NCBI RefSeq assembly: GCF_018687535.1
Contig: NZ_CP061295.1
Span: 62,001 to 126,000, forward strand
DNA length: 64,000 nt
Direction: 5' to 3'
DNA from: Polynucleobacter sp. MWH-S4W17
GTDB taxonomy: Bacteria; Pseudomonadota; Gammaproteobacteria; Burkholderiales; Burkholderiaceae
Shown here: one piece after another, positions 1 to 9,674 of the stretch
How positions within the stretch are numbered: position 1 is the first letter of the stretch
Layout: every line of letters starts with the position of its first letter
Made by a program: the position numbers and the translations under genes
The notes under the pieces: model-generated
The model's database searches: none
Told to the model about the DNA's origin: nothing
What the model saw: only the letters and a program-made list of their open reading frames with translations

Positions 1-120
1 CCAGGCAAAGTGCTCTACGAGATGGACGGTGTTGACGAGCAATTGGCGCGCGAAGCTTTCAAGCTTGCTGCTGCTAAGTTGCCTTTACAGACCACTTTCG
101 TGATTCGCCACTTAGGTTGA
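1..120 (+). CDS. rplP: 50S ribosomal protein L16, C-terminal part (cut by window start)
   Basis: Only the last 39 codons are present, open from base 1 and ending in TGA at 118-120. The peptide begins [11 protein letters not shown] and ends TTFVIRHLG, which matches the conserved C-terminus of bacterial L16. L16 is a large-subunit protein near the A-site and the peptidyl-transferase centre. It is followed at once by rpmC and rpsQ, the standard end of the S10 operon, which supports the call despite the short length. Confidence 0.93.
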   Translation, partial: PGKVLYEMDGVDEQLAREAFKLAAAKLPLQTTFVIRHLG

Positions 121-134
121 TCGGGATAGAGATT

Positions 135-329
135 ATGAAAAATACAGAATTAGCTTCAAAAGATCTGACAGCTTTAAATGCAGAGTTAACCGAGTTGCTT
201 AAGACCGGTTTTAAGCTCCGCATGCAAAAGGGCACTCAGCAACTCACAAATACCAGTCAATTGGGTAAAAATAAGCGCGACATCGCTCGTGTGAAGACTT
301 TTATCACCCAAAAGACTGCACAGAAATAA
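135..329 (+). CDS. rpmC: 50S ribosomal protein L29
   Basis: This 64-residue protein is a helical hairpin rich in Lys, Leu and Gln, with the L29 motif [11 protein letters not shown] at its C-terminus (KDIARV-type in the family). L29 sits at the polypeptide exit tunnel and forms part of the docking site for SRP and trigger factor. An upstream in-frame TTG at 117 overlaps the rplP stop, but the ATG at 135 gives the usual family length and lies behind a purine-rich stretch (GGGATAGAGA), so I chose 135. It sits between rplP and rpsQ, the conserved S10 order. Confidence 0.95.
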   Translation: MKNTELASKDLTALNAELTELLKTGFKLRMQKGTQQLTNTSQLGKNKRDIARVKTFITQKTAQK

Positions 330-341
330 GGAAAAAGGGAT

Positions 342-611
342 ATGACAGAATTATCTAAACCCTTGCGCCGCACCCTCGTGGGCCGTGTTGTTAGCGACAA
401 AATGCAGAAAACTGTGACGGTGTTGGTTGAGCGTCAAGTTAAGCATCCAGTGATTGGTAAGTACGTTGGCCAGTCCAAAAAGTACCATGCTCATGACGAA
501 GCTGGCACATACAAGATGGGTGATACCGTTGAAATTGCTGAATCTAAGCCAATTTCACGTACTAAATCTTGGGTTGTGACCCGTTTGGTAGAGGCTTCAA
601 AGGGTATTTAA
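342..611 (+). CDS. rpsQ: 30S ribosomal protein S17
   Basis: The protein is 89 residues with an OB-fold. The S17 signature [16 protein letters not shown] is near the N-terminus and a KHPVIGKYV segment follows. S17 binds 16S rRNA early in 30S assembly. A good ribosome binding site (AAGGAAAAAGGG) precedes the ATG, 12 bases after rpmC. It is the last gene of the S10 operon here, because a strong hairpin terminator follows within 11 bases. Confidence 0.97.
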   Translation: MTELSKPLRRTLVGRVVSDKMQKTVTVLVERQVKHPVIGKYVGQSKKYHAHDEAGTYKMGDTVEIAESKPISRTKSWVVTRLVEASKGI

Positions 612-621
612 AGAAATATTG

Positions 622-659
622 GGGATTTTGGTGAAGATTCTTCCCAAATCCCTTTTTTT
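622..659 (+). terminator. Rho-independent terminator at the end of the S10 operon
   Basis: GGGATTT (622-628) pairs with AAATCCC (646-652). An inner GG:CC and GAAG:CTTC extend the stem around an ATT loop, with two single-base bulges. Seven T residues (653-659) follow directly. This separates rpsQ from rplN, so the spc genes should have their own promoter or be reached by read-through. Confidence 0.8.
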
Positions 660-794
660 CGTAGTAGAATAGAAGGCTTCTCTGGTTTTATTGGAGAAGC
701 AGTGTTTTTCATTAATTCCGGGTTTTAGCTCTCGTTAAAGCCCATAGACGGAACCAAGACTGTTTGCCTTTGGCCAATAAGTTGGGGATTAGAA
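660..794 (+). promoter_or_regulatory. spc operon leader with two hairpins
   Basis: This is the non-coding stretch between the S10 terminator and rplN. It holds two clear inverted repeats: GCTTCTC (676-682) with GAGAAGC (694-700), and GGGTTTTA (720-727) with TAAAGCCC (736-743, one G-T pair). A promoter for rplN must lie here if the spc operon is transcribed independently, but I could not fix convincing -35/-10 boxes. The hairpins could be regulatory or simply structure the 5' leader. Confidence 0.4.
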
Positions 795-1163
795 ATGATA
801 CAAACCGAAAGTAGATTACAGGTTGCCGATAACACAGGCGCCAGTGAAGTGTTGTGCATCAAGGTATTGGGCGGCTCTAAGCGTCGTTACGCCAGTATTG
901 GTGATGTCATCAAAGTCAGCGTTAAGTCTGCTGCTCCACGTGGCCGTGTTAAAAAAGGTGATATTTATAACGCCGTAGTTGTGAGAACTGCTAAGGGTGT
1001 TCGCCGTCCAGATGGTTCATTGATTAAGTTCGATGGCAACGCTGCGGTATTGCTCAACGCTAAGTTAGAGCCAATTGGCACACGTATCTTTGGACCAGTG
1101 ACGCGCGAGTTGCGTACTGAAAAGTTCATGAAGATCGTTTCTCTCGCCCCCGAAGTTATTTAA
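795..1163 (+). CDS. rplN: 50S ribosomal protein L14
   Basis: The 122-residue protein is a full-length L14, starting [15 protein letters not shown] and carrying the signature region [21 protein letters not shown]14 lies at the subunit interface, forms inter-subunit bridges and contacts L19. GGGGATT precedes the ATG. It opens the spc gene block, with rplX 9 bases downstream. Confidence 0.98.
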   Translation: MIQTESRLQVADNTGASEVLCIKVLGGSKRRYASIGDVIKVSVKSAAPRGRVKKGDIYNAVVVRTAKGVRRPDGSLIKFDGNAAVLLNAKLEPIGTRIFGPVTRELRTEKFMKIVSLAPEVI

Positions 1164-1172
1164 GAGGCTGAT

Positions 1173-1481
1173 ATGAAAAAGATTCGTAAAGGTGATTCCG
1201 TAGTTCTGTTGACTGGCCGTGATAAGGGCAAGCAAGGAACTGTTACAGCCGTTCTCGAGAACAAGTTAGTGATCGAAGGCGTAAATATTTATAAAAAGAG
1301 CGTTAAGCCAAATCCAGCAGCCGGTGTTACTGGCGGCATGATTGACAAGACGATGCCTGTTCACATTTCTAATGTGGCTGTGGTTGACGGTAACGGCAAG
1401 CCATCACGTGTTGGTATCAAACTCGTGGATGGTAAAAAGCAACGTTTCCTCAAAACCACTGGCGCAACTTTAAGCGCATAA
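1173..1481 (+). CDS. rplX: 50S ribosomal protein L24
   Basis: The protein has 102 residues with an N-terminal KOW motif ([16 protein letters not shown], about residues 7-22). L24 is an early 23S rRNA-binding assembly initiator located near the exit tunnel. The length is normal. The gene follows rplN by 9 bases and precedes rplE by 16, the standard spc arrangement. Confidence 0.98.
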   Translation: MKKIRKGDSVVLLTGRDKGKQGTVTAVLENKLVIEGVNIYKKSVKPNPAAGVTGGMIDKTMPVHISNVAVVDGNGKPSRVGIKLVDGKKQRFLKTTGATLSA

Positions 1482-1497
1482 GGGGCACGGAGAAATT

Positions 1498-2040
1498 ATG
1501 AGCACACGTTTTCAAGAACACTATCAAGCAAAAGTTGTTGCAGATTTAATCGCCAAATTTGGTTATAAGTCTGTAATGGAAGTTCCACGTATCACTAAGG
1601 TAACCCTGAACATGGGCTTGGGTGATGCAGTGAACGACAAGAAAATTATCGAAAATGCAGTTGGTGATTTAACTAAAGTTGCGGGCCAAAAGCCAGTTGT
1701 AACTAAAGCGAAAAAAGCGATTGCAGGTTTCAAAATTCGCCAAGGCTACCCAATCGGTGCAATGGTGACATTGCGTGGTGCACGCATGTACGAATTTTTG
1801 GATCGTTTCGTAACTGTTGCATTGCCACGCGTACGTGACTTCCGCGGTATCTCTGGTAAAGCATTTGACGGCCGTGGTAACTACAACATCGGCGTTAAAG
1901 AACAGATCATTTTCCCTGAAATCGAATACGACAAAATTGATGCCCTCCGCGGTCTCAATATCAGTATTACGACGACTGCTAAAACCGACGAAGAAGCAAA
2001 AGCTTTGTTGGCGGCATTCAAATTCCCTTTCCGCAATTAA
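1498..2040 (+). CDS. rplE: 50S ribosomal protein L5
   Basis: The protein has 180 residues and includes the L5 signature [15 protein letters not shown] plus a conserved C-terminal half ([19 protein letters not shown] LNISITTTA). L5 binds 5S rRNA with L18 and contacts S13 across the subunits. GGAGAAA precedes the ATG. Downstream rpsN starts 9 bases after the stop. Confidence 0.98.
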   Translation: MSTRFQEHYQAKVVADLIAKFGYKSVMEVPRITKVTLNMGLGDAVNDKKIIENAVGDLTKVAGQKPVVTKAKKAIAGFKIRQGYPIGAMVTLRGARMYEFLDRFVTVALPRVRDFRGISGKAFDGRGNYNIGVKEQIIFPEIEYDKIDALRGLNISITTTAKTDEEAKALLAAFKFPFRN

Positions 2041-2049
2041 GAGGCTAAC

Positions 2050-2355
2050 GTGGCAAAACTATCCCTAATTGAGCGCGAGAATAAGCGCGCAAAAACTGTA
2101 GAGAAGTACGCTGTAAAGCGTGCCGAACTCAAAGCGATCATTGCTGATCAATCACGCAGCGATGAAGAGCGCTATGAAGCTCGCTTAAAACTACAGGCAC
2201 TTCCACGTAACGCAAGCCCGATTCGTCAAAGAAATCGTTGTTCATTAACCGGTCGACCACGTGGCACATTCCGTAAATTCGGTTTGGCTCGTAGCAAGAT
2301 TCGTGAAATCGCCTTCCGTGGCGAAATCCCCGGTTTAACCAAGGCCAGCTGGTAA
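2050..2355 (+). CDS. rpsN: 30S ribosomal protein S14 (long, zinc-free form)
   Basis: The protein has 101 residues and starts with GTG. The C-terminal signature [19 protein letters not shown] is present, but the CxxC pairs of zinc-binding S14 are absent, so this is the long zinc-independent (C-) form. S14 binds the 3' domain of 16S rRNA in the 30S head. GAGG precedes the start. The gene is in the usual place between rplE and rpsH. Confidence 0.97.
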   Translation: MAKLSLIERENKRAKTVEKYAVKRAELKAIIADQSRSDEERYEARLKLQALPRNASPIRQRNRCSLTGRPRGTFRKFGLARSKIREIAFRGEIPGLTKASW

Positions 2356-2379
2356 GCGGCGAAAGAATTAGGAGAACTC

Positions 2380-2775
2380 ATGAGTATCAGCGATCCAATC
2401 GCCGACATGTTGACAAGGATCCGCAATGCGCAAGCAGTGCAGAAACCCGTAGTCTTGATGCCGTCGTCAAAAGTAAAAGTAGCCATCGCAAAAGTTTTGC
2501 AAGATGAAGGCTATATCGAAAGTTTTGAAATCAAAGGTGAAGCAGCTAAGCCAGTGCTCCATATTGATCTCAAATACTATGCAGGCCGTCCTGTTATTGA
2601 GCGTATTGACCGTGTATCAACACCAAGTCTACGCATCTATAAAGGTCGCCATGACATTCCAGAAGTAATGAATGGCTTGGGCATTGCAATTATTTCAACC
2701 CCTCAAGGCGTAATGACAGACCGTAAAGCACGTGCAACAGGCGTGGGCGGCGAAGTTATTTGCTACGTAGCTTAA
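2380..2775 (+). CDS. rpsH: 30S ribosomal protein S8
   Basis: The protein has 131 residues, starting [18 protein letters not shown], with the C-terminal signature [15 protein letters not shown]8 binds the central domain of 16S rRNA. In E. coli it also represses the spc operon by binding its mRNA at the rplX-rplE junction. I did not recognise the equivalent site here. TAGGAGAAC precedes the start. Confidence 0.98.
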
Positions 2776-2785
2776 GGAGCGAAAT

Positions 2786-3319
2786 ATGTCCCGCGTAGGT
2801 AAATCACCAATTACAGTTCCTAAAGGCGCTGAGATCAGCATCAACGGTGCAAACGTAACTGTTAAGGGTCCATTGGGCACTTTGACACACAACTTGCATC
2901 CTTCTGTTGGTTTGAAACAAGAAGATGGCGTATTGACAGTTGTTTTAAATAACAACTCACCAGAAGCTGGTGCACAGTCAGGTACAGCCCGTGCTTTGGT
3001 TAACAACATGGTTGTTGGCGTAACTGCTGGCTTTGAGCGCAAGCTCAGCTTAGTAGGCGTTGGTTACCGTGCTGCTGCTCAAGGTGAAACATTGAAGTTG
3101 CAGTTAGGTTTCTCACACGACATTATTTACAACCTACCAAAGGGTGTAAAAGCTGAGACTCCATCGCAAACTGAAATCATTATCAAAGGTTCCAACAAGC
3201 AGCAAGTTGGCCAGGTCGCAGCTGAAGTTCGCGCATACCGTTCACCAGAGCCATACAAAGGCAAGGGTGTTCGCTACGTGGATGAGGTTGTGCATCTGAA
3301 AGAAACTAAGAAGAAGTAA
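2786..3319 (+). CDS. rplF: 50S ribosomal protein L6
   Basis: The protein has 177 residues with two tandem L6 folds. It starts [14 protein letters not shown], and the C-terminal signature [11 protein letters not shown] is at about residues 152-162. L6 sits at the base of the L7/L12 stalk near the factor-binding site. It lies 10 bases after rpsH behind a clear AAGGAG. Confidence 0.98.
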   Translation: MSRVGKSPITVPKGAEISINGANVTVKGPLGTLTHNLHPSVGLKQEDGVLTVVLNNNSPEAGAQSGTARALVNNMVVGVTAGFERKLSLVGVGYRAAAQGETLKLQLGFSHDIIYNLPKGVKAETPSQTEIIIKGSNKQQVGQVAAEVRAYRSPEPYKGKGVRYVDEVVHLKETKKK

Positions 3320-3332
3320 GCGAGATTAGAAA

Positions 3333-3686
3333 ATGAATAAAGACGAATCCAGACAAAGACGCGCTAGGCAGACTCGTATTCGCATTGCCGAAGCATTGGC
3401 AAATCGCTTAACAGTTATCCGTAGCAATACTCATATTTCTGCTCAGGTTTATAGCCCATGCGGAACCAAAGTTGTAGCAGCCGCTTCAACAATGGAAAAA
3501 GATTTGCGCCAAGCGATCAAAAACGGCGGCAACGCTGAAGCTGCAAAACAAATCGGCAAATTAGTTGCTGAGCGTGCTGTTAAGGCAGGCATTGTTGATG
3601 TTGCATTTGATCGCTCCGGTCATCGTTACCACGGCCGTATTAAGGCCTTAGCTGAAGCTGCGCGTGAAGCCGGCCTGAAGTTCTAA
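3333..3686 (+). CDS. rplR: 50S ribosomal protein L18
   Basis: The protein has 117 residues, with a basic N-terminus followed by the L18 core ([16 protein letters not shown]) and C-terminal [21 protein letters not shown]18 binds 5S rRNA together with L5. Length and position between rplF and rpsE are standard. Confidence 0.98.
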   Translation: MNKDESRQRRARQTRIRIAEALANRLTVIRSNTHISAQVYSPCGTKVVAAASTMEKDLRQAIKNGGNAEAAKQIGKLVAERAVKAGIVDVAFDRSGHRYHGRIKALAEAAREAGLKF

Positions 3687-3704
3687 TAGGGTTTAGGAAA
3701 AAAC

Positions 3705-4223
3705 ATGGCAAAAATGCAAACTAAGATGCAAAACGAAGAGCGTGATGATGGTCTTCGCGAGAAGATGATCGCTGTTAATCGTGTAACTAAAGTGGTTAAG
3801 GGTGGTCGTATTCTCGGCTTCGCCGCACTTACTGTAGTTGGCGATGGCGATGGCCGCATCGGCATGGGTAAGGGCAAATCTAAAGAAGTGCCAGTTGCTG
3901 TTCAAAAGGCAATGGATGAAGCTCGTCGCAAGATGATCAAAGTTACTTTACGTAAAGGCACTTTGCAGCACACCGTTACTGGTCAACATGGCGCGTCACG
4001 CGTTTTGATTTCCCCAGCTAAAGACGGTACTGGAATTATTGCTGGCGGCCCAATGCGCGCAATTTTCGACGTAATGGGTGTAACTAATGTGGTTGCTAAG
4101 TCACTTGGCTCTACAAACCCATACAACTTGGTTCGTGCAACCATTGATGGCTTGAGCAAGATGAGTACTCCTGCTGAGATTGCTGCTAAACGCGGTAAGT
4201 CAGTTGAAGAGATTCTCGGCTAA
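3705..4223 (+). CDS. rpsE: 30S ribosomal protein S5
   Basis: The protein has 172 residues, with the double-stranded RNA-binding N-terminal domain ([18 protein letters not shown]) and the C-terminal domain [19 protein letters not shown]5 lines the mRNA entry channel and affects decoding accuracy. The start codon follows TTTAGGAAAAAAC. The gene is flanked by rplR and rpmD as usual. Confidence 0.98.
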   Translation: MAKMQTKMQNEERDDGLREKMIAVNRVTKVVKGGRILGFAALTVVGDGDGRIGMGKGKSKEVPVAVQKAMDEARRKMIKVTLRKGTLQHTVTGQHGASRVLISPAKDGTGIIAGGPMRAIFDVMGVTNVVAKSLGSTNPYNLVRATIDGLSKMSTPAEIAAKRGKSVEEILG

Positions 4224-4247
4224 GACCAAAAGATTAGGAATCTACAA

Positions 4248-4436
4248 ATGACAACAACTATCTCCAAAGTCAAACTGCAATTAATACGCAGCTTGATCGG
4301 TACACGCGAAAGCCACCGTGCAACTGTACGAGGCTTAGGCCTTCGTCGCATCAATTCAGTTTCTGAATTGGAAGACACTCCAGCTGTTCGCGGCATGATT
4401 AATAAAGTTTCTTATCTAGTTAAAGTCGTTGGCTGA
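4248..4436 (+). CDS. rpmD: 50S ribosomal protein L30
   Basis: The protein has 62 residues with the L30 motif [21 protein letters not shown] and a C-terminal half ending [11 protein letters not shown]. This is the short bacterial L30. TTAGGAA precedes the ATG, and the gene lies between rpsE and rplO. Confidence 0.96.
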   Translation: MTTTISKVKLQLIRSLIGTRESHRATVRGLGLRRINSVSELEDTPAVRGMINKVSYLVKVVG

Positions 4437-4463
4437 TAACTAGCAAGTAAATAGGCGAAGAAT

Positions 4464-4904
4464 ATGCAACTCAACACAATTAAACCTGCAGAAGGCTCCA
4501 AGAAAAACCGTCGTCGCGTTGGTCGCGGTATTGGTTCTGGTCTTGGTAAAACTGCTGGCCGTGGTCACAAAGGTCAAAAATCCCGTTCTGGTGGTTTCCA
4601 CAAGGTTGGATTTGAAGGCGGTCAGATGCCTATGTATCGTCGTTTGCCAAAACGCGGTTTCGTGTCTTTGACACGTCGTCACGTTGGTCAAATTACATTG
4701 AACGATTTAGCAAAAATCAATTTGCCAGAAGTGGACTTATTGGTATTGAAGGCACACGGCTTTGCTGGTGAGCAAATCAATGCAGTTAAGGTTATCAAGA
4801 CTGGCGAACTCAAGATTGCTGTAACCCTCAAGGGTATTACAGCTACTGCCGGCGCAAAAGCAGCAATCGAAGCAGCTGGCGGCAAATTGGTTGAATTGGT
4901 TTAA
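4464..4904 (+). CDS. rplO: 50S ribosomal protein L15
   Basis: The protein has 146 residues with the Gly/Arg/Lys-rich N-terminal extension ([20 protein letters not shown]) that threads into 23S rRNA, and a globular C-terminal domain ([16 protein letters not shown]). L15 is a late assembly protein of the 50S. It precedes secY by 17 bases. Confidence 0.98.
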   Translation: MQLNTIKPAEGSKKNRRRVGRGIGSGLGKTAGRGHKGQKSRSGGFHKVGFEGGQMPMYRRLPKRGFVSLTRRHVGQITLNDLAKINLPEVDLLVLKAHGFAGEQINAVKVIKTGELKIAVTLKGITATAGAKAAIEAAGGKLVELV

Positions 4905-4921
4905 TAGGTCTTTTAGTAGAT

Positions 4922-6259
4922 ATGGCATTAGCACCTACCAATAACGCAAGCACTGCAGCAACAGGTGGCAAGTTTGGCGAATTACGCCAACGCTTAGTCT
5001 TTCTGGTGTTGGCTTTGCTCGTGTTCCGTTTGGGTGCTCATATTCCTGTCCCTGGAATCGATCCAGATCAATTAGCGCAGTTGTTCTCTGGCCAAAAAGA
5101 CGGTATCTTGGGAATGTTCAACTTATTCTCTGGTGGCGCTTTATCTCGCTTCACTGTCTTTGCTTTGGGAATCATGCCGTATATTTCCGCATCGATCATC
5201 ATGCAGTTAATGACGATTGTTGTGCCTTCTCTAGAGTCTTTGAAAAAAGAAGGTCAAGCAGGTCAACGCAAGATTACTCAGTACACGCGCTACGGCACTG
5301 TGTTCTTGGCTACATTCCAAGCATTAGGGATTTCTGTTGCTTTACAGGCTCAACCAGGTTTAGTTATTAACCCAGGTTTGATGTTTGAATTGAATACAGT
5401 AGTTACTTTGGTAACAGGCACAATGTTCTTAATGTGGTTGGGTGAACAAATTACTGAGCGTGGCTTGGGTAATGGCATCTCTATCATTATTTTTGGTGGC
5501 ATTGTTTCTGGTTTACCAAATGCATTGGCTAGCTTGTTAGAGCTGGTTCGTACTGGCTCAATGAATATTATTTCTGCGCTTTTGATCGTTGTGATCGTTG
5601 CAGCAGTAACTTATTTTGTGGTGTTTGTAGAGCGCGGTCAGCGCCGTATCTTGGTGAACTACGCTAAGCGTCAAGTTGGCAACAAGATTTACGGTGGTCA
5701 GTCCTCTTATTTCCCATTGAAGTTGAACATGGCAGGCGTTATTCCTCCAATATTTGCTTCATCTATTATTTTGTTTCCTGCAACGATTGCTGGCTGGTTT
5801 ACATCAGGCGAGCCAACCAATATGTTCAGCAGAATTATTAAAGACTTAGCAGCGACCTTAGCTCCTGGTCAACCCGTGTATACGATTTTGTACGCAGCTG
5901 CGATTATTTTCTTCTGTTTCTTCTATACCGCGTTGGTATTTAACAGTCGTGAGACTGCTGAGAACTTAAAGAAGAGTGGTGCCTTTGTTCCTGGTATTCG
6001 TCCAGGCGACCAAACAGCGCGCTACATCGATAAGATCTTGGTGCGCTTAACTCTGGCTGGTGCAATTTACATGGTTCTGGTTTGCTTGTTACCAGAATTC
6101 CTGGTCTTGAAGTACAACGTGCCGTTTTATTTCGGCGGTACTTCATTATTAATTATTGTTGTTGTTGCAATGGATTTCATGGCTCAGGTTCAGTCATTTG
6201 TCATGCAACAGCAGTATGGCTCTTTGATGAAGAAAGCCAACTTTAAGATGGGCGCTTAA
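4922..6259 (+). CDS. secY: Sec translocon channel subunit SecY
   Basis: The 445-residue protein has ten predicted membrane segments. It forms the protein-conducting channel of SecYEG in the inner membrane. Visible landmarks are the N-terminal cytoplasmic part, [15 protein letters not shown] (TM2 region), the basic cytoplasmic loop [18 protein letters not shown] (C4), and the C5 loop [15 protein letters not shown] that contacts SecA and ribosomes. It is embedded in the spc operon between rplO and infA, as in most proteobacteria. Confidence 0.98.
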   Translation: MALAPTNNASTAATGGKFGELRQRLVFLVLALLVFRLGAHIPVPGIDPDQLAQLFSGQKDGILGMFNLFSGGALSRFTVFALGIMPYISASIIMQLMTIVVPSLESLKKEGQAGQRKITQYTRYGTVFLATFQALGISVALQAQPGLVINPGLMFELNTVVTLVTGTMFLMWLGEQITERGLGNGISIIIFGGIVSGLPNALASLLELVRTGSMNIISALLIVVIVAAVTYFVVFVERGQRRILVNYAKRQVGNKIYGGQSSYFPLKLNMAGVIPPIFASSIILFPATIAGWFTSGEPTNMFSRIIKDLAATLAPGQPVYTILYAAAIIFFCFFYTALVFNSRETAENLKKSGAFVPGIRPGDQTARYIDKILVRLTLAGAIYMVLVCLLPEFLVLKYNVPFYFGGTSLLIIVVVAMDFMAQVQSFVMQQQYGSLMKKANFKMGA

Positions 6260-6263
6260 CTGA

Positions 6264-6482
6264 ATGTCTAAAGACGATGTAATTCAGATGGCGGGAGAAG
6301 TTGTAGAGAATTTGCCGAACGCGATGTTTCGCGTGAAGCTGGAAAACGGACATGTGGTTCTAGGGCACATTTCCGGAAAGATGCGGATGCACTACATCCG
6401 TATTTTGCCGGGAGACAAGGTGACGGTGGAGATGACTCCTTACGACCTAACGCGCGCCAGAATCATTTTCCGCGCGAAGTAA
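6264..6482 (+). CDS. infA: Translation initiation factor IF-1
   Basis: The 72-residue protein is a single S1-type OB-fold. [18 protein letters not shown] is near the N-terminus and [17 protein letters not shown] near the C-terminus. IF-1 occupies the A-site of the 30S during initiation. It starts 4 bases after the secY stop with no strong Shine-Dalgarno, which suggests translational coupling. Many betaproteobacteria carry infA at this spot. Confidence 0.97.
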   Translation: MSKDDVIQMAGEVVENLPNAMFRVKLENGHVVLGHISGKMRMHYIRILPGDKVTVEMTPYDLTRARIIFRAK

Positions 6483-6517
6483 AGATTAAGAAGTACCAAT
6501 TTTTTTAGAGGTGAGTT

Positions 6518-6634
6518 ATGAAAGTTTTAGCATCCGTTAAGTGTATTTGCAGAAATTGCAAGATCATTAAGCGCAAACGCGTTGTTCGCGTGATCTGTTC
6601 TTCAGACGCACGTCATAAGCAGCGTCAAGGCTGA
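6518..6634 (+). CDS. rpmJ: 50S ribosomal protein L36 (zinc-binding form)
   Basis: This is a 38-residue ORF starting [20 protein letters not shown] and ending at TGA 6632-6634. It has the zinc ribbon ligands C11, C14, C27 and H33, so it is the C+ form of L36. A good ribosome binding site (AGAGGTGAG) precedes the ATG. It is very short, but the sequence and its place between infA and rpsM are diagnostic. Confidence 0.97.
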   Translation: MKVLASVKCICRNCKIIKRKRVVRVICSSDARHKQRQG

Positions 6635-6658
6635 TCTGGTTAATTAAGAGGAAATCTC

Positions 6659-7024
6659 ATGGCACGTATCGCTGGGGTAAACATCCCAAATCATCAACAT
6701 ACTGTTATCGGTTTAACAGCAATTTTTGGCATTGGCACAACTCGTGCTAACAAAATTTGTCAAACTACAGGTGTTGCAATCAATAAAAAAGTTAAAGATC
6801 TTACTGACGCTGACTTGGAAAAGTTACGCGATGAAGTGGGTAAGTTCATTACTGAAGGTGACCTTCGTCGTGAAGTAACTATGAGCATCAAGCGTTTGAT
6901 GGACTTAGGTTGCTACCGTGGCGTACGTCATCGTAAGGGCTTGCCCGTACGTGGTCAACGTACTAAGACAAACGCTCGTACCCGCAAGGGCCCGCGTAAG
7001 TCCGGCGTGCAACTGAAGAAATAA
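6659..7024 (+). CDS. rpsM: 30S ribosomal protein S13
   Basis: The protein has 121 residues, starting [20 protein letters not shown], with a helix-hairpin-helix and the basic C-terminal tail ([17 protein letters not shown]) that contacts P-site tRNA. S13 is in the 30S head and bridges to L5. AAGAGGAAATC precedes the start. It begins the alpha-operon gene set. Confidence 0.98.
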   Translation: MARIAGVNIPNHQHTVIGLTAIFGIGTTRANKICQTTGVAINKKVKDLTDADLEKLRDEVGKFITEGDLRREVTMSIKRLMDLGCYRGVRHRKGLPVRGQRTKTNARTRKGPRKSGVQLKK

Positions 7025-7042
7025 TCAAGAAAGTTTATTGAC

Positions 7043-7450
7043 ATGGCAAAACAACAATCCGCTTCCGCCGCTTCACAGCGCGCTCGTAAGAAGGTTAAAA
7101 AGAACGTTGCTGACGGTATTGCACACGTTCACGCTTCTTTTAATAACACCATTATTACGATCACTGATCGTCAAGGAAATGCACTTTCATGGGCAACTTC
7201 CGGCGGCCAGGGTTTCAAGGGCTCACGTAAATCAACACCTTTTGCTGCTCAGGTAGCTGCAGAAGTTGCTGGTAAAGCAGCCGTTGAATGCGGTATTAAG
7301 AACTTGGAAGTTCAGATCAAAGGCCCAGGCCCAGGTCGTGAATCAGCAGTTCGTGCATTGAACTCATTAGGCATCAAGATCACTGAGATTCAAGACGTAA
7401 CTCCAGTTCCACATAATGGTTGCCGCCCTCCTAAGCGTCGTCGTATTTAA
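7043..7450 (+). CDS. rpsK: 30S ribosomal protein S11
   Basis: The protein has 135 residues with a basic N-terminal extension, the core [20 protein letters not shown] and the C-terminal motif [15 protein letters not shown]11 is on the 30S platform near the mRNA exit. It follows rpsM by 18 bases. Confidence 0.98.
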   Translation: MAKQQSASAASQRARKKVKKNVADGIAHVHASFNNTIITITDRQGNALSWATSGGQGFKGSRKSTPFAAQVAAEVAGKAAVECGIKNLEVQIKGPGPGRESAVRALNSLGIKITEIQDVTPVPHNGCRPPKRRRI

Positions 7451-7568
7451 GCTTGGAAGTTGGCAGTACAACAGTTTCAGTAGTTTTTTATTAAAGCCCA
7501 CTGTTCGCCTGATTTAAAGGGCGAACTCACCGTCGGTCGTAAGGCTGCGGCAAAGAAAGGAAAGCATC
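7451..7568 (+). promoter_or_regulatory. rpsK-rpsD spacer with a hairpin
   Basis: This 118-base non-coding gap holds a perfect 7-bp inverted repeat, GTTCGCC (7503-7509) and GGCGAAC (7520-7526), with a 10-base loop. No T-run follows, so it is not a typical terminator. S4 is an autoregulator of the alpha operon in E. coli, so a regulatory role in the rpsD leader is possible, but that is only inference. Confidence 0.35.
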
Positions 7569-8192
7569 GTGGCACGTTACTTAGGGCCTAAGGCCAAATT
7601 AGCACGTCGGGAAGGTACCGACTTATTTTTAAAGAGCGCTCGTCGCGCCCTGTCAGACAAGTGCAAGTTAGATACTAAGCCTGGTCAACATGGCCGTACA
7701 TCTGGCTCAAGAACATCTGATTACGGTAATCAATTGCGTGAAAAGCAAAAGGTTAAGCGTATCTATGGCGTATTAGAGCGTCAATTCCGTCGTTACTTCG
7801 CAGAAGCTGAGCGTCGCAAGGGCAACACTGGCGAAACATTGCTCCAGTTGCTTGAGTCACGTTTAGACAATGTGGTGTATCGCATGGGTTTTGGTTCAAC
7901 ACGCGCTGAAGCACGTCAGTTGGTTTCTCACTGTGCAATTTTGCTCAATGGTAGCCCTGTCAATATTCCATCAATTCAGGTTAAGCCTGGTGATGTAGTT
8001 GCGATTCGTGAAAAAGCGAAGAAGCAAACGCGTATTACAGAATCACTCAATTTAGTCGGACAAATGGCAGCTGTTACTTGGGTTTCAGTTGACGCAGCTA
8101 AGCTCGAGGGAACATTTAAGCAAGTGCCTGACCGTGAAGATATTAGCGGTGAAATTAATGAAAGTTTGATCGTCGAATTGTATTCACGCTAA
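7569..8192 (+). CDS. rpsD: 30S ribosomal protein S4
   Basis: The protein has 207 residues and starts with GTG behind GAAAGGAAAGC. It begins [20 protein letters not shown] and carries the S4 RNA-binding domain at about residues 95-160 ([20 protein letters not shown]). There is no zinc-cysteine cluster in the N-terminal part. S4 nucleates 30S assembly and lines the mRNA entry tunnel. It is flanked by rpsK and rpoA as expected. Confidence 0.98.
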   Translation: MARYLGPKAKLARREGTDLFLKSARRALSDKCKLDTKPGQHGRTSGSRTSDYGNQLREKQKVKRIYGVLERQFRRYFAEAERRKGNTGETLLQLLESRLDNVVYRMGFGSTRAEARQLVSHCAILLNGSPVNIPSIQVKPGDVVAIREKAKKQTRITESLNLVGQMAAVTWVSVDAAKLEGTFKQVPDREDISGEINESLIVELYSR

Positions 8193-8215
8193 TTAGGCAC
8201 TCTCAAGGAAAAAAT

Positions 8216-9196
8216 ATGCAAACAAATTTGCTCAAGCCAAAGATTATTTCTGTTGAAGCGCTTACCGCCAACCAAGCTAAGGTTGTTATGGAGCCGTTCG
8301 AGCGTGGCTATGGCCACACACTCGGAAATGCATTACGTCGCGTACTCTTGTCCTCGATGGTTGGTTATGCGCCAACTGAAGTAGCTATTGCAGGCGTTGT
8401 TCATGAGTACTCCACTTTGGATGGAGTTCAAGAGGATGTAGTAAACCTCTTGTTGAACCTCAAAGGTATCGTATTTAAGTTGCAGTCACGTGATGAAGTT
8501 ACTATCAATTTGCGTAAGGAAGGCCCAGGGGTTGTTACGGCAAAAGATATCGATTTGCCACATGATGTAGAGATCATGAACCCTGATCATGTGATCGCTC
8601 ACTTGTCAGCTGGTGGTAAGTTAGACATGCAGATCAAGGTTGAAAAAGGCCGTGGTTATGTACCTGGTAACGTTCGTCAGTACAGCGACGAAGCTACTAA
8701 GATCATTGGTCGTATTGTGCTGGATGCCTCATTCAGCCCAGTAAGCCGTGTTAGCTATGCTGTTGAGTCTGCTCGTGTTGAGCAACGTACCGACCTCGAT
8801 CGTTTAGTAATGACGATTGAAACAAACGGTGTGTTGTCTCCTGAAGAAGCAATTCGTCAAGCAGCTAGCATCTTGGTTGACCAATTAGTTGTATTCGCGG
8901 CTCTTGAGAGCAGCGAAGTTTCTGGTGATTTAGCACCAAGCCGCTCATCAATGGTTGATCCAATGTTGATGCGTCCGGTTGATGATCTCGAGCTGACAGT
9001 TCGCTCTGCAAACTGCTTGAAGGCTGAGAACATTTACTACATCGGTGACTTGATTCAACGTACTGAGAATGAATTGTTGAAGACGCCTAATCTGGGTCGC
9101 AAATCTTTGAATGAAATCAAAGATGTATTGGCTGCTCGTGGCTTAAGTCTTGGCATGAAACTCGAAAGCTGGCCTCCAGCTAACCTCGAGAAATAA
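8216..9196 (+). CDS. rpoA: RNA polymerase alpha subunit
   Basis: The 326-residue protein has an N-terminal dimerisation domain (about 1-235, with [20 protein letters not shown] near residues 22-41), a linker, and a C-terminal domain from about 250 (HhH motif [20 protein letters not shown]) that binds UP elements and activators. AAGGAAAAAAT precedes the ATG. It lies between rpsD and rplQ in the alpha operon. Confidence 0.98.
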   Translation: MQTNLLKPKIISVEALTANQAKVVMEPFERGYGHTLGNALRRVLLSSMVGYAPTEVAIAGVVHEYSTLDGVQEDVVNLLLNLKGIVFKLQSRDEVTINLRKEGPGVVTAKDIDLPHDVEIMNPDHVIAHLSAGGKLDMQIKVEKGRGYVPGNVRQYSDEATKIIGRIVLDASFSPVSRVSYAVESARVEQRTDLDRLVMTIETNGVLSPEEAIRQAASILVDQLVVFAALESSEVSGDLAPSRSSMVDPMLMRPVDDLELTVRSANCLKAENIYYIGDLIQRTENELLKTPNLGRKSLNEIKDVLAARGLSLGMKLESWPPANLEK

Positions 9197-9212
9197 TTAG
9201 AAAGGAAGCATC

Positions 9213-9605
9213 ATGCGTCACGGAAACGGCTTACGCAAACTAAACAGAACATCATCACATCGCTTGGCGATGCTGCGCAACATGTCCAATTCACTTTTGG
9301 AGCACGAGGTCATTAAAACGACTTTGCCAAAAGCAAAAGAATTGCGCATGGTTGTTGAGCCCTTGATTACCTTAGGTAAAAAAGACAACTTAGCAAACCG
9401 TCGCTTAGCATTCAATCGCACACGTGATCGCGATATCGTAGCCAAACTCTTTACAGAGCTGGGTCCACGTTACGCAACACGTCCAGGTGGCTATCTTCGT
9501 ATTTTGAAGTTTGGCTTCCGTCATGGCGACAATGCGCCAATGGCCTTGGTTGAGTTAGTAGATCGCCCAGAAGTTGAAGAAACAGCAGTAACTGAAGAGG
9601 CTTAA
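9213..9605 (+). CDS. rplQ: 50S ribosomal protein L17
   Basis: The protein has 130 residues, starting [20 protein letters not shown], a highly conserved L17 N-terminus. The C-terminus ends in an acidic tail ([11 protein letters not shown]) beyond the usual core. L17 lies at the exit tunnel. GAAAGGAAGC precedes the start. It is the last gene of the cluster, followed by a terminator. Confidence 0.98.
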   Translation: MRHGNGLRKLNRTSSHRLAMLRNMSNSLLEHEVIKTTLPKAKELRMVVEPLITLGKKDNLANRRLAFNRTRDRDIVAKLFTELGPRYATRPGGYLRILKFGFRHGDNAPMALVELVDRPEVEETAVTEEA

Positions 9606-9621
9606 GTCTCGGTGTTACGGT

Positions 9622-9650
9622 AAAAAGCCAGGCTTCGGTCTGGCTTTTTT
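9622..9650 (+). terminator. Rho-independent terminator after rplQ
   Basis: AAAAGCCAG (ending 9631) pairs with CTGGCTTTT (from 9640) across a GCTTCGGT loop, followed by T residues to 9650. It closes the ribosomal/RNA polymerase block. Confidence 0.9.
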
Positions 9651-9662
9651 CATTTATCAGGT

Positions 9663-9668
9663 TATAAA
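9663..9668 (+). promoter_or_regulatory. -10-like TATAAA just upstream of cutA
   Basis: Only 24 bases separate the rplQ terminator from the cutA ATG (9675). TATAAA at 9663-9668 would place a transcription start at or within a base or two of the ATG. No clear -35 was found and there is no Shine-Dalgarno at normal spacing, so a leaderless or near-leaderless transcript is possible. Confidence 0.3.
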
Positions 9669-9674
9669 TACAGA

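Noticed and set aside
117-134. TTG start for rpmC overlapping the rplP stop
   Set aside because: It adds six residues not found in L29; the ATG at 135 gives the family length.
1817-2068. Overlapping frame inside rplE, and similar frames across gltB, petB and murA
   Set aside because: They are other-frame shadows of strongly conserved genes, with no ribosome sites and no recognisable content.
2050-2355. S14 as a degenerate gene that lost its zinc cysteines
   Set aside because: The 101-residue zinc-free form is the normal S14 of most proteobacteria.
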